A stretch of DNA of 64,000 nt from Enterocloster hominis (ex Liu et al. 2021) (GTDB taxonomy: Bacteria > Bacillota > Clostridia > Lachnospirales > Lachnospiraceae), in the NCBI GenBank assembly GCA_014385265.1, contig JACRTJ010000005.1, positions 62,001 to 126,000 of the forward strand, given 5' to 3'. The notes below the pieces were generated by a model that was not told the origin of the DNA, made no database searches, and saw nothing but the letters and a program-made list of their open reading frames with translations. Both the position numbers and the translations under genes were made by a program. Positions 43,910-52,785 of the stretch are shown one piece after another. Each line of letters begins with the position of its first letter. Position 1 is the stretch's first letter.

Positions 43910-45754
43910 TTACTCAATGATCTTGGAATAGTCCCAGGCAAAGCCGATCCGGTTTACATAACCGTTTGTGGAAAGCTGTAAGCGATCAGCCTTTAAATAC
44001 TTATAAATGTCCTGTGTTACCGGAATAACATTGGCCGGCTCGATCAGTAAGCGTTCCATTTCCGCAACCTCTTTCAGACGAACACCTTCGTCAAAACGAT
44101 CATCTGCGAAGTTCGCTGCGTTGAATACTTTATCAAACTCTTCATTGATAAACGGCTCGTTTTTGTTGGAGTAGAAGGACGTCCAGTACTTAAACGCGTT
44201 CCACGGTGCCAGATCATTGCCTACCCAGCCGCCCCAGCTTAACTCGTAAGAGGCCGGGTTGGTCTGCCATCCCCTCTTCACCTGGCTCAGCTGATTGGCC
44301 GGCATCGCCTGGAGCTTCAGTTCAAACCGGTCTGCGCCAAACAGCTTCGGCCAGCTCTGCTGGAGGAATTCTGACATCTGGGCCATTAACTCTGTGTCAG
44401 AGTAATGCATGGTCAGCGTCAGCTTGTCCAGGCCTTCCTCGGACATTGCCTCGTCAAACAGCTGTTTTGCCTTTTCAGGATCATATCCGTAGTTTTCTTT
44501 TCTGTTTGCTTTTCCTTCTTCGGTATCACGGAAGGTGATATTTTTGTTCAGATCCATCATATGGGTGGTGGGAACAATATACTCTGCCGGATCCTGTTTG
44601 GTCAGGCTCGCGAGATTTTCTCTGTCTACTCCGTAATAAAGGGCCTGTCTGAACTTTTCATTGGCTAAGATCGGTTTCTCCGGGTTGATGGTATTGACCA
44701 CCACATGGCGCACAGAGTTATACGGAGCCAGAAGAACCCGCGGATCCTCTTCATACTTTAAGTAATTAGATGTGGAAAGCTGAACATAATCGATCTCGCC
44801 GTTTTCGAACAGCTGCATCTGTGTACTGCTGTCCTCAACAACCTTAATATTGATCCCTGCCAGCCAGATACGGTCCGCAAATGGATAATTGGGGTTTTTC
44901 TTAAAGGTGATCTCTGCGTCGTTGACCCAGTTCTCTACCAGGAACGGTCCGCAGGAAATATAATGTTCCTGGGATGTCCCGTACATGGTCTCCGTTCTAT
45001 CTGCGTTCATCCCTTTTTCATAGTATTCTTCATTGATCATACAGTTGGCCGGATGTGCCAGATGGATCATGACCTCGGTTGGATTGTGCATGCTGACGGT
45101 ATGTATTTCCAGCGTATGATCGTCGATCAGCTTCAGACCCACCTCATCCCAGGAGGCATTGCCCTGGAAATAGTCCATCGCCTTCACGATCTCAATGGCA
45201 TCGTTGGCAAAGTTACTTGCCCTCAGATTCGCAAGCTTCGGATCCAGGATCATCTTCCAGGTATAATACACATCATTGGCATCCAGGGTATCTCCGTTTT
45301 CCCACACGCAGCCTTCCCGGACCTTGATCTGCCATACCTTTCCTTCCTCATCCATCTGGATTGGCTCCTCCGCTGCCAGCTCTCCCGCAATTTCACATGC
45401 AGTGTAATCCGCGCTGGGGAAATATCCGTATAAGGTCATAGAGGAACGCTTGATCTGGGTAGACGCATAGGACTGGGTATACGTCAGTGGGTTCAAAGAA
45501 CCGATCTTCGCAGTGGACGCCTCCCGCAGGATCCCATAGCCTTCTGGTGAAGGCTTTTCACCATTGGGATCTGTCTTCGCCTCGCTGGATTCAGACGCCC
45601 CTGCCTCTGTCGTCCCATTATTGCGATCTGCCGATGCCGCTTCCGTAAACTCCAGGCTTCCGTCGGTCTTGTTCCCACCGGAACAGCCCGAGAGCGCCGC
45701 CGCCAGAGTGCTCACTGCCAGCATGGCTGCCAGCATTTTTTTCGTCTTTTTCAT
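43910..45754 (-). CDS. oppA: Oligopeptide-binding lipoprotein OppA
   Basis: A 614-residue peptide-binding protein. The signal peptide ends in the LSGC lipobox near residue 23, and a Ser/Thr/Glu-rich linker follows. The body shows the family layout, including KVWQIKVREGCVWENGDTLDANDVYYTWK near residue 150 and the FRQALYYGVDRENL stretch near residue 370. Ligand: peptides expected. AGGAGG precedes the start. It follows the small membrane protein gene closely. Confidence 0.92.
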   Translation of the reverse strand: MKKTKKMLAAMLAVSTLAAALSGCSGGNKTDGSLEFTEAASADRNNGTTEAGASESSEAKTDPNGEKPSPEGYGILREASTAKIGSLNPLTYTQSYASTQIKRSSMTLYGYFPSADYTACEIAGELAAEEPIQMDEEGKVWQIKVREGCVWENGDTLDANDVYYTWKMILDPKLANLRASNFANDAIEIVKAMDYFQGNASWDEVGLKLIDDHTLEIHTVSMHNPTEVMIHLAHPANCMINEEYYEKGMNADRTETMYGTSQEHYISCGPFLVENWVNDAEITFKKNPNYPFADRIWLAGINIKVVEDSSTQMQLFENGEIDYVQLSTSNYLKYEEDPRVLLAPYNSVRHVVVNTINPEKPILANEKFRQALYYGVDRENLASLTKQDPAEYIVPTTHMMDLNKNITFRDTEEGKANRKENYGYDPEKAKQLFDEAMSEEGLDKLTLTMHYSDTELMAQMSEFLQQSWPKLFGADRFELKLQAMPANQLSQVKRGWQTNPASYELSWGGWVGNDLAPWNAFKYWTSFYSNKNEPFINEEFDKVFNAANFADDRFDEGVRLKEVAEMERLLIEPANVIPVTQDIYKYLKADRLQLSTNGYVNRIGFAWDYSKIIE

Positions 45755-45772
45755 CGCTTTCTTCCTCCTTGA

Positions 45773-46141
45773 TTATATGCCCAATATTGCGAGCGAGCAG
45801 ATAAACATGCTGGCCGCCGCAATAAAAGATTCTGTATAGTTTCTTTCATACCGTCTTTTTTCTACAAATTCGCCATAGCTTCCGAATGTCTTATCTGAAA
45901 CTCCCGGATTGGTCCTTAAGCTTTTAAACCGCATGGCTCCATAAATGCAAAGATCGTAAAACCTCATATATCTTGCCCGGCGGAACAAACCCACGATCAG
46001 GAACACGATTCCAGAGAGAGCGCAGGCATCGGAGATCCCGATGAGATTCCACTGCCTGCGTATAACAAAAACAACTGCTGCCGCGACTGCAGCATAGACT
46101 AGATTTCTAATACAGCACTGGATCTGGTATTGCTTTCCCAT
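45773..46141 (-). CDS. Small membrane protein, DUF3899-like
   Basis: A 122-residue protein with three hydrophobic segments: near residues 12-26, 38-52 and at the C-terminal 105-122. A basic/aromatic loop of about 45 residues containing SDKTFGSYGEFVEKRRYERN lies between the last two. The layout and that loop resemble DUF3899 proteins (tentative). It lies four bases after the hydrolase gene and 18 bases before oppA, so it is probably part of the peptide-handling operon. Confidence 0.6.
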   Translation of the reverse strand: MGKQYQIQCCIRNLVYAAVAAAVVFVIRRQWNLIGISDACALSGIVFLIVGLFRRARYMRFYDLCIYGAMRFKSLRTNPGVSDKTFGSYGEFVEKRRYERNYTESFIAAASMFICSLAILGI

Positions 46142-46145
46142 TCCG

Positions 46146-47582
46146 TTATTCTCCTTCTTCCCGTTTCTCCTGCCGGCTTTTGGGGATCAGCCTGCTGCCA
46201 TAAGCAATGGCGTAGATGCCCCGGCTCTCGTTCTGGATCAGGCGGATAAAAAGGTCCGAATATTGATTCCGGACGATGGCGGTTTTGGGACCTACCGGGA
46301 TAATGGGGATCTCTTTTCCATTCTCTCTTGCCCCCAAACTCCCGTCCTTCTTCCTGTAAAGCTCCGCCTTTGTCCCTTCTCCGGAAATATACATTCCCTG
46401 GGCTTCCAGGATCGTCTCCTCATCCCAGGATGTTTCCTGCCATACGTCCCGGCGGTCCACCGGATTCCTCCCATTGTACATCCGCATCAGGGCGTCGGAG
46501 ATCAGCCGTACCGGTACTCCTGAGGTATTGCAGAGAACGATGACTGCCGCCTCCACCTCATTGGACCAGGCGATATTGGAGGATACTCCCGGAAGGCTCC
46601 CTCCATGTTCCACCACCTTCAGATCGTCCAGACGTTTCATGGAAAGACCGTAGCCGTAATATCCAAACGCTCCATAATCCTGGCGGGGCCTGCACATCTC
46701 ACGGATCCCTGTACTGCCCAGGATCCGGATCCCCTCCGGCGTTTTCCCTTCGTTCAGATACATTGCCAGATATTTTTTCAGATCGTTCAGAGTGGATTTC
46801 ATGGCTCCGCCTCCGTTTAGTACAAAGGCATGATCATGGTAATCCCTGGAGGCTGTCATAACGCCGTTTACCTTTTTATATAGAGTGGCGGCATTGACAT
46901 CCAGACTGGGCCGGACAAAATCACAGAAACTCCGCTTCATACCCAGAGGCTCAATGATATTCTTTAAAAGATATTCCGCATAAGAGGGTTCACCACCGTG
47001 CCTGCGGATGATATCCGAAAGCAGGCCATAACCGTCATTGCAGTAGCTTAAGTATTCGCCCGGCTCTCCGTTCAGGCCGCTTTCTTCTGTCTGGGCATCC
47101 AGCCGTTCTGCCACCCGGCGGACCCCTTCATCCGCCAGAGCGTCATTGTAGGCCAGATCTCCCACCGCCTTCTCATCCAGCCCCATCTCCGCAGCCACCT
47201 GATCCACCAGGATCCTGGGAAGAGGGAAAAAGCCGCCGCTGTGGGTTAAAAGATGTCGGATCGTCACGGTTTTCTGGTTTTTATTGGTAAATTCCGGAAC
47301 ATACCGGCTTACCGGGTCGTCCAGCTTAAGGATCCCCCGCTCCTCCATCTGCATAATGGCTAAAGCAGTGAAGGATTTGGTCACTGAAGCCAGTCCAAAG
47401 ATCGTTTCCCCATCCAGCTCTTTCCGGGATTCCAGATCTCTCACTCCCCAGAATTTCTCGTACTGGGTCACACCATTTTTGTCGATTATGGCTGCTGCGA
47501 TCCCGCAGGCCTCATAATCCTTCATAATGGATCTCACTAGATTTTCCGCCAGCAGGCGGTTGGTCTCCTTGATCCGTTTCAA
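46146..47582 (-). CDS. Serine beta-lactamase-like hydrolase (class C/peptidase S12 family)
   Basis: A 478-residue penicillin-binding-protein-fold hydrolase. The active-site SxxK is Ser66-Val-Thr-Lys69 in FGLASVTKS, the second motif is YCN (near residue 178) and the third is HGG (near residue 340). The C-terminal 100 residues form an extra beta-rich domain. No signal peptide is seen, so it appears cytoplasmic, unlike a drug-degrading beta-lactamase. A peptidase or esterase acting on imported peptides is more likely. The start is TTG behind AGAGGA. First gene of the Opp operon. Confidence 0.83.
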   Translation of the reverse strand: MKRIKETNRLLAENLVRSIMKDYEACGIAAAIIDKNGVTQYEKFWGVRDLESRKELDGETIFGLASVTKSFTALAIMQMEERGILKLDDPVSRYVPEFTNKNQKTVTIRHLLTHSGGFFPLPRILVDQVAAEMGLDEKAVGDLAYNDALADEGVRRVAERLDAQTEESGLNGEPGEYLSYCNDGYGLLSDIIRRHGGEPSYAEYLLKNIIEPLGMKRSFCDFVRPSLDVNAATLYKKVNGVMTASRDYHDHAFVLNGGGAMKSTLNDLKKYLAMYLNEGKTPEGIRILGSTGIREMCRPRQDYGAFGYYGYGLSMKRLDDLKVVEHGGSLPGVSSNIAWSNEVEAAVIVLCNTSGVPVRLISDALMRMYNGRNPVDRRDVWQETSWDEETILEAQGMYISGEGTKAELYRKKDGSLGARENGKEIPIIPVGPKTAIVRNQYSDLFIRLIQNESRGIYAIAYGSRLIPKSRQEKREEGE

Positions 47583-47651
47583 TTCCTCTCACCTCCATTA
47601 TTGTGTTAATTTTCACAATTTTTATCGTTTTACCATCAATTATTTAAGCAT

Positions 47652-47681
47652 ATTATACATATTCCACTTATTATTGTCCAA
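47652..47681 (-). promoter_or_regulatory. Promoter of the hydrolase-Opp-CapA operon
   Basis: On the minus strand: TTGGAC, 18 bases, TATAAT, about 64 bases before the TTG start at 47582. A LysR-type palindrome overlaps its -35. Confidence 0.7.
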
Positions 47682-47689
47682 TATACAAT
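47673..47689. promoter_or_regulatory. LysR-type operator
   Basis: ATTGT-N7-ACAAT, an exact 17-base dyad with the T-N11-A core that LysR proteins bind. It covers the -35 of the operon promoter and lies 87 bases from the lysR-like gene. Binding by that regulator is inferred from proximity. Confidence 0.55.
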
Positions 47690-47743
47690 TCGCATGCTCT
47701 ATATGTGTAAAATGAATAAGGAAAAAGAAATAAAATAAAAACA

Positions 47744-47759
47744 GCCCTGTTTCCAGGGC
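47744..47759 (-). terminator. Terminator of the LysR-family gene
   Basis: A stem GCCCTG/CAGGGC with a four-base loop. On the minus strand TGTTTTTATTTTATTT follows. It is 17 bases past the regulator's stop codon. Confidence 0.75.
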
Positions 47760-47775
47760 CGCTTCCTAATGTGCA

Positions 47776-48636
47776 TTATTTTTCATGCTCCAGTGTTCTC
47801 ATATAGTCCTCTACAAACTGGGCAAACCGCTCTGCCACCGGCGGTATTTCTCCACTTTTCTGCCGCAGAAGAAATACGGAACGGTTAAAGCCTGGTTCGG
47901 TAATCCTCACCATATGTACATCCGGCCGTTTTCCCCAGGAATATTCCGGCCACAGGGTGATTCCCACCTGATCACTGACCAGACTCCTCACCAGATGGGT
48001 ATTATTGCACTCCATGGAAAACTGTGGAATAAAATGATGCTCCCGAAACCGTGTGTCCGCCAGGTTCCTTAAAACTCTCCCCCGGGGCAACAGGATAAAA
48101 TTCTCATTATTCACATCCCTCAAAGAAATCTCATCCTTTTCACCCAGCCAGGTTCCAGACGATGCTCCAAGAAAGACCTCCTCTGACAAAAGTTCATGGC
48201 CATCCTGGTAGGACATGCCGGGACCAGCGCTTAAAATACACAGATGCCAGTCTGTGCTCTCCTTCTGGTCTATCACCACAAAGGCCGCATCCGGCTCCTC
48301 CTCCCGGAACTTTTTTATGATACCGGAAAGGAGCGGCACCACCGACATAGCATTAAGACGTATCGTATCCCCGCCCTTCTGCACCTTTTTCATCTCGTCT
48401 CCCAGCCCCTCCAGCTTCCACAAAATGGGGGAGATCTGCTCCCGGAAGGTCAGTCCTGCCCGGGTCAGGAGGATCCGCTTCCCCTGGCGCTCGAACAGCT
48501 CCACCTGCAGCTCCTTTTCCAGGGACGCCACCGCCCGGCTGATGGAGGGCTGGGAGACCCGGAGTGCCTGGGCCGCCTTGGAGATATTTTCATATTTTGC
48601 CGCATACAGAAAGTATTTTAACTGGTAGAGTTCCAT
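47776..48636 (-). CDS. LysR-family transcriptional regulator
   Basis: A 286-residue regulator. The N-terminal winged helix has MELYQLKYFLYAAKYENISKAAQALRVSQPSISRAVASLE, the classic LysR DNA-binding helix (shown here by its position, residues 1-40). The rest is the periplasmic-binding-like effector domain. The start at 48636 follows GGAGG and overlaps the recQ 3' end by 19 bases. A matching palindrome lies in the promoter of the downstream hydrolase-Opp operon, which is its probable target. Effector unknown. Confidence 0.9.
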   Translation of the reverse strand: MELYQLKYFLYAAKYENISKAAQALRVSQPSISRAVASLEKELQVELFERQGKRILLTRAGLTFREQISPILWKLEGLGDEMKKVQKGGDTIRLNAMSVVPLLSGIIKKFREEEPDAAFVVIDQKESTDWHLCILSAGPGMSYQDGHELLSEEVFLGASSGTWLGEKDEISLRDVNNENFILLPRGRVLRNLADTRFREHHFIPQFSMECNNTHLVRSLVSDQVGITLWPEYSWGKRPDVHMVRITEPGFNRSVFLLRQKSGEIPPVAERFAQFVEDYMRTLEHEK

Positions 48637-50474
48637 TTTCCCGCCTCCCTTACACACTCCAGGAACCGCTCTCCGTACTTCTGGTACTTAAACTCACCTA
48701 CGCCAGTGACTGTCAGCATTTCCGCCTTATCCGATGGACGGACAATACACATGTGGACCAGAGTCTTGTCAGAAAAGACAATGTACGGAGGTACCTTTTC
48801 TTCTCTGGCAATGGCCGCCCGCAGGGAACGGAGCTTTTCAAACATGGGCTCGTCCCCCTCCCGCAGGCCGGAGGCCAGGACTGGCTTTTTCTTTTTCGCC
48901 TCCCGGGCCTTCCCAGGCCGCCGCTCCGGCTCTTTTGCCATCTTCATGGTCACGGTCTCTGCGCCGCAGAGCACGTCCTCTGATCTTTCTGTGAGCTTTA
49001 CCACAGAATAGCTGCCGTCTGTGGTCTCCAGATATCCGTTCAGCAGAAGATGGTTCATGATCTGGCGCAGCCGGTATGCCGGCACTCTGGAAAGACTTCC
49101 AAAACAGGGATTTTCCGTCATCCGGTACTGGCGCAGTTTTTCTGTCTCCGCTCCCCGGACCGTATCCAGGATCACGTTGATCCCGTATCTCTGCCCGCAG
49201 GCCTTTACACAGCCGATCATGATCCTGGCTGCCTCCGTCACCTCCGCCGTTTCAAACTCCTTCCGGCAGTTGGCGCAGTTTCCGCAGTAATTGGACCCGT
49301 ATTCCCCGAAATACCGCAGGATATAATCCCGGAGACATTCGTTGGTACAGCAGTAGAAGGTCATTTTCTTTAACCGGTCCAGGTCCCTTCCCCGGACAAG
49401 CTCCGCCGTTTCCGGGTCCAGCTCCAGATTGTCCCGGTTGTTCTCAATGAACAGCCGGTTGGTGATCACATCCTGGCCGCTGTAATACAGGATGCATTCC
49501 GCCGGTTCCCCGTCCCGGCCGGCCCGGCCTGCCTCCTGGTAATAGCTTTCTATGTTCTTTGGCATTCCGTAATGGAGCACAAACCGGACATTAGATTTAT
49601 CGATGCCCATTCCAAAGGCGTTGGTGGCCACCATGAGAGGTGCGCGGTCGTAAATAAAATCCTCCTGGTTTTTCCTCCGCTCCTCGTCAGACAGGCCCGC
49701 GTGGTAGCGGGTGGCAGGAAAGCCGTCCCGGATCAGATGGCCGCACACTTCGTCCACCTGTTTTCTGGTCAGGCAATAGACGATGCCGCTTTCACCAGAA
49801 TGCTCTTCTATATAGCCTTTCACCGCTCCGTACCGGTCTCTGGGCGTCTCCACTGCAAAATACAGATTTCCCCGGTCAAATCCAGTGGACGTGACCGCAG
49901 GATCCCGAAGGTCCAGAAGCTCCAGGATATCGTCCCGCACCTCCCTGGTGGCCGTGGCCGTAAAGGCGCTGACCACAGGCCGCGCCGGAAGCTCCCGGAT
50001 AAAGTCCGCGATCCGTAAATAGCCGGGTCGGAAGTCCTGTCCCCACTGGGAAACGCAGTGGGCCTCATCCACCGCCACCATGGAGATCCGCGCATTTCTG
50101 GCAAAATCCAGGAACTCCGGCGTTAAAAGCCGTTCCGGGGCCACATAGATGATGGGATATCTTCCCTGTCTGGCATAGGACAGGGCCTTCCGGTACTGGC
50201 CCGGAGTAAGAGAACTGTTCAGGTACGCTGCATGGATCCCGGCCTGGTTCAGGCTCCCCACCTGGTCCTTCATTAAGGAGATCAGGGGCGATATCACCAG
50301 GGTGATCCCATCCAGCATCAGAGCCGGGATCTGATAGCAGAGAGACTTGCCCGCTCCCGTGGGCATGATCCCCAGCACGTCCCTTCCGGACAGGATCTGG
50401 TCGATCAGGATCTCCTGCGCTCCCCGGAAGGAATCGTAGCCAAAATATGTTTTCAAAATTTCGTATTTATTCAT
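48618..50474 (-). CDS. recQ: RecQ-family DNA helicase
   Basis: A 618-residue 3' to 5' helicase for recombination and fork repair. Walker A MPTGAGKSLCYQIP is near residue 37, DEAHCVSQWG near residue 135 and the ARGRIGRDG-like motif QEAGRAGRDGEP near residue 315. The zinc-binding Cys cluster (CGNCANC) near residue 390, a winged-helix RQC region and a C-terminal HRDC domain are all present. It is directly upstream of, and overlaps, the LysR-family gene. Confidence 0.95.
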   Translation of the reverse strand: MNKYEILKTYFGYDSFRGAQEILIDQILSGRDVLGIMPTGAGKSLCYQIPALMLDGITLVISPLISLMKDQVGSLNQAGIHAAYLNSSLTPGQYRKALSYARQGRYPIIYVAPERLLTPEFLDFARNARISMVAVDEAHCVSQWGQDFRPGYLRIADFIRELPARPVVSAFTATATREVRDDILELLDLRDPAVTSTGFDRGNLYFAVETPRDRYGAVKGYIEEHSGESGIVYCLTRKQVDEVCGHLIRDGFPATRYHAGLSDEERRKNQEDFIYDRAPLMVATNAFGMGIDKSNVRFVLHYGMPKNIESYYQEAGRAGRDGEPAECILYYSGQDVITNRLFIENNRDNLELDPETAELVRGRDLDRLKKMTFYCCTNECLRDYILRYFGEYGSNYCGNCANCRKEFETAEVTEAARIMIGCVKACGQRYGINVILDTVRGAETEKLRQYRMTENPCFGSLSRVPAYRLRQIMNHLLLNGYLETTDGSYSVVKLTERSEDVLCGAETVTMKMAKEPERRPGKAREAKKKKPVLASGLREGDEPMFEKLRSLRAAIAREEKVPPYIVFSDKTLVHMCIVRPSDKAEMLTVTGVGEFKYQKYGERFLECVREAGKWNSTS

Positions 50475-50528
50475 GAATGTTCCTTATATATATGTTTTCT
50501 GTCCTTCTTTTTCTTGATCTTAATTTCC

Positions 50529-50557
50529 ATTATACCCGCTGCCAGCCGCAAAAACAA
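50529..50557 (-). promoter_or_regulatory. Candidate promoter of recQ
   Basis: On the minus strand: TTGTTT, 17 bases, TATAAT, about 55 bases before the recQ ATG. Confidence 0.5.
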
Positions 50558-50584
50558 GCCGCTGCGGCCGGGAAACGATTTTCC

Positions 50585-50613
50585 TTGCAAAAGTCCCTGT
50601 TCTGCCGTATCAT
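50585..50613 (+). promoter_or_regulatory. Candidate promoter of the CmpB-like membrane protein
   Basis: TTGCAA, 17 bases, TATCAT, about 36 bases before the ATG at 50649. Confidence 0.55.
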
Positions 50614-50648
50614 TATCTTACTTTTCACACATCTCAAGGAGGGACATC

Positions 50649-51566
50649 ATGCACGTTTATACCTGGTATCAATGGCTTACCTTTTTTTATCTATACTGCT
50701 TTTTTGGCTGGATCTTTGAATCCTCTTACGTCTCCATTTTAAAACGCCGGTTTGTGAACCGGGGCTTTCTACGGATCCCCATGCTTCCCCTGTACGGCAG
50801 CGGGGCGGTGATGATGCTGGTGGTGTCGGAGCCGTTCCAGGACAGCCTGCTCCTCACCTGGGTTTCCGGCGTTATCGGAGCGACTATCCTGGAATATGTC
50901 ACTGGCTGGGCCATGGAGCAGCTCTTTAAGGTCCGTTACTGGGATTACAGCAATCAGAAATTCAATCTCCATGGCTATATCTGCCTGAGCTCGTCCATTG
51001 CCTGGGGCTTTCTGACTATTTTTATGACCCATGTGATCCACAAGCCCATTGAACGGGCCGTCCTTTCCCTGCCCGTCATGTGGGATATTCTTTTTGTAGC
51101 CGTAGTGACCGTTGTCTTCACCGCTGATGCCATTGTCTGCACCAGAGAGGCTCTGGCCTTCGGCAGATCCCTGGAGGCCGCCCGGAAGCTGCGCCAGGAT
51201 CTGGATATCCTCCGGGTCCAGACGGCACTTTTACGGATGGATGCAGAGGACCGTCTCCATGAGACCCGGACAGACCTGGAGACGCGGCTGGCTGGAAGAC
51301 GGGCGGACCTGGAGGCGCGGCTGGAGGAGCTTCGTTCCAGGACCGGAAACCGGCTGGAAGGGCTCCGGGGAAAATCCGAATCCCAGCTTCTGGAGCTTTT
51401 AAAGGAAAAGGAGGCCTCCCTGGCAGCCATCCGGGAACACCGGAGGAAATTCCTGCGCTCCGTCCTCCGCTCCAATCCCACCGCCTCCTCCCGCAGGTAC
51501 AAGGACGAATTCCAGGACATGATCCATTACCTGGAGGACAGCGGGAAGGGCCAGTCCCCGTTTTAA
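50649..51566 (+). CDS. Putative ABC-transporter permease-like membrane protein (CmpB family)
   Basis: A 305-residue protein of the PF06541 (ABC_trans_CmpB) family, known mainly from Firmicutes and of unproven function. Five hydrophobic segments span residues about 5-170, with the family motif GWIFE near residue 20 and NRGFLRIPMLPLYGSGA near residue 37. From residue 190 to the end the protein is a highly charged, heptad-rich region rich in Glu, Arg and Leu, a predicted coiled coil, with several LEARLEEL-type repeats. The start at 50649 follows AAGGAGGG. No ATPase partner is adjacent. Confidence 0.82.
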   Translation: MHVYTWYQWLTFFYLYCFFGWIFESSYVSILKRRFVNRGFLRIPMLPLYGSGAVMMLVVSEPFQDSLLLTWVSGVIGATILEYVTGWAMEQLFKVRYWDYSNQKFNLHGYICLSSSIAWGFLTIFMTHVIHKPIERAVLSLPVMWDILFVAVVTVVFTADAIVCTREALAFGRSLEAARKLRQDLDILRVQTALLRMDAEDRLHETRTDLETRLAGRRADLEARLEELRSRTGNRLEGLRGKSESQLLELLKEKEASLAAIREHRRKFLRSVLRSNPTASSRRYKDEFQDMIHYLEDSGKGQSPF

Positions 51567-51623
51567 GGATGGGGGACTGGCCGGCTGGATCTGTCATTCG
51601 TGGCCGCTTGTTTTTCGTGCTTT

Positions 51624-52697
51624 TTATATTCCCATCTCTCTCATTTCTTTTCTCATAAATTCTTCTAACGTTTTCTTGTCCGGTAAGTGCAGCATATAGG
51701 TAGATACAAATAGCTGGTTATCCATTCCCGATAAGGCATACTCAACCATCTGCGCTCCCTTATCTGTACAAAGCAAAATCCCCACTGGCGGATTATCGCC
51801 TTCTGACATTTCATTCTTTTTATAATAACCAACATAGGCATTTAGCTGCCCTAAATCCTCATGCTTAAATTCATCATTTTTAAGTTCAATGATCACATTA
51901 CAATGCAGTAGCCGGTTATAAAAAACAAGATCCACAAAGTAATATTTATCATCAATAATAATACGTTTTTGTCTCGCCTCGAAACAAAATCCCTGCCCAA
52001 GTTCCAGCATGAATTCCTGTAAATGATCCATAAGCGCCTGTTCCAGATCCGATTCGCTTACAGCGTCTCTGGCATTTAGACCAAGAAATTCAAAGGTAAA
52101 TGGATCTTTAATCGTAAGCATGGTACTATCCGGGTGTCCCATCGTTTCCTGTAATAACAATTCAGGCTTTTTACTGATTCCAGCTCTTATATACAGATTA
52201 GTCTTTATCTGCCTGCGAAGTTCTCTCACAGTCCAGTTACACTTTATACACTCTGTTTCATAAAAGAATCTCTCAAAATCATCTGCAATTACCAGCAGCT
52301 CTCTTATATGCGAAAAGGACAGGTTATTAAGCAGTAATTCAGGCTTTGTCTCGAATTGGTGCGACGCTGTCGCACTTTTTTCAAAATATGGCAGTCCAAA
52401 TTGATGTGACACTGCTGCACCAATTTGGGGATACAAAAGATAAAACTGGCGGCACCACTTAAACAATGTAGAATTCATCCCTTTTTCAGAAATCTGTTCT
52501 TCTAAATTTTTAAGTAGCCGTGTGCCATACGATGCCCTGTCACTTCCCCCTTGTTCATATTCAACAATATAATATCCAATCGCCCAGTTTCTAAGCGTCA
52601 TCAACTGATTCACCGCACATTTCGCAATATTACCGGCTTTTACATTTATTTCTTTTATACTGTCTGCTAACATTTCAAATTTCATAAATTCACCCAC
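51624..52697 (-). CDS. YhcG-type PDDEXK nuclease-domain protein (DUF1016)
   Basis: A 357-residue protein of the YhcG/DUF1016 family. The N-terminal DUF1016 helical region (NWAIGYYIVEYEQGGSDRASYG) is followed by a C-terminal PD-(D/E)xK nuclease domain with VDLVFYNRLLHCNVIIELKNDEF, supplying the Asp and ExK residues. The family is linked with DNA repair, toxin-like and phage-defence roles. AT-richer than its neighbours, suggesting acquisition. The start is uncertain: GTG at 52697 or ATG at 52685. Confidence 0.85.
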   Translation of the reverse strand: MGEFMKFEMLADSIKEINVKAGNIAKCAVNQLMTLRNWAIGYYIVEYEQGGSDRASYGTRLLKNLEEQISEKGMNSTLFKWCRQFYLLYPQIGAAVSHQFGLPYFEKSATASHQFETKPELLLNNLSFSHIRELLVIADDFERFFYETECIKCNWTVRELRRQIKTNLYIRAGISKKPELLLQETMGHPDSTMLTIKDPFTFEFLGLNARDAVSESDLEQALMDHLQEFMLELGQGFCFEARQKRIIIDDKYYFVDLVFYNRLLHCNVIIELKNDEFKHEDLGQLNAYVGYYKKNEMSEGDNPPVGILLCTDKGAQMVEYALSGMDNQLFVSTYMLHLPDKKTLEEFMRKEMREMGI

Positions 52698-52785
52698 ACT
52701 CTACCCCTTCTTTTTATAATTCCCTGCCGCCAACTCTTCAAAGATCCAAAGCCATCTTGCGCTAAAGGCAGCTTTCCTGGATCTA

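Noticed and set aside
46146-47582. Antibiotic-resistance beta-lactamase
   Set aside because: The SxxK/YxN/HGG layout is also shared by cytoplasmic peptidases and esterases; there is no signal peptide, and the operon context is peptide uptake.
51551-51580. GC-rich hairpin at the end of the CmpB-like gene as a terminator
   Set aside because: The stem covers the last codons and stop, but no T-run follows on either side, so it is not counted as a terminator.
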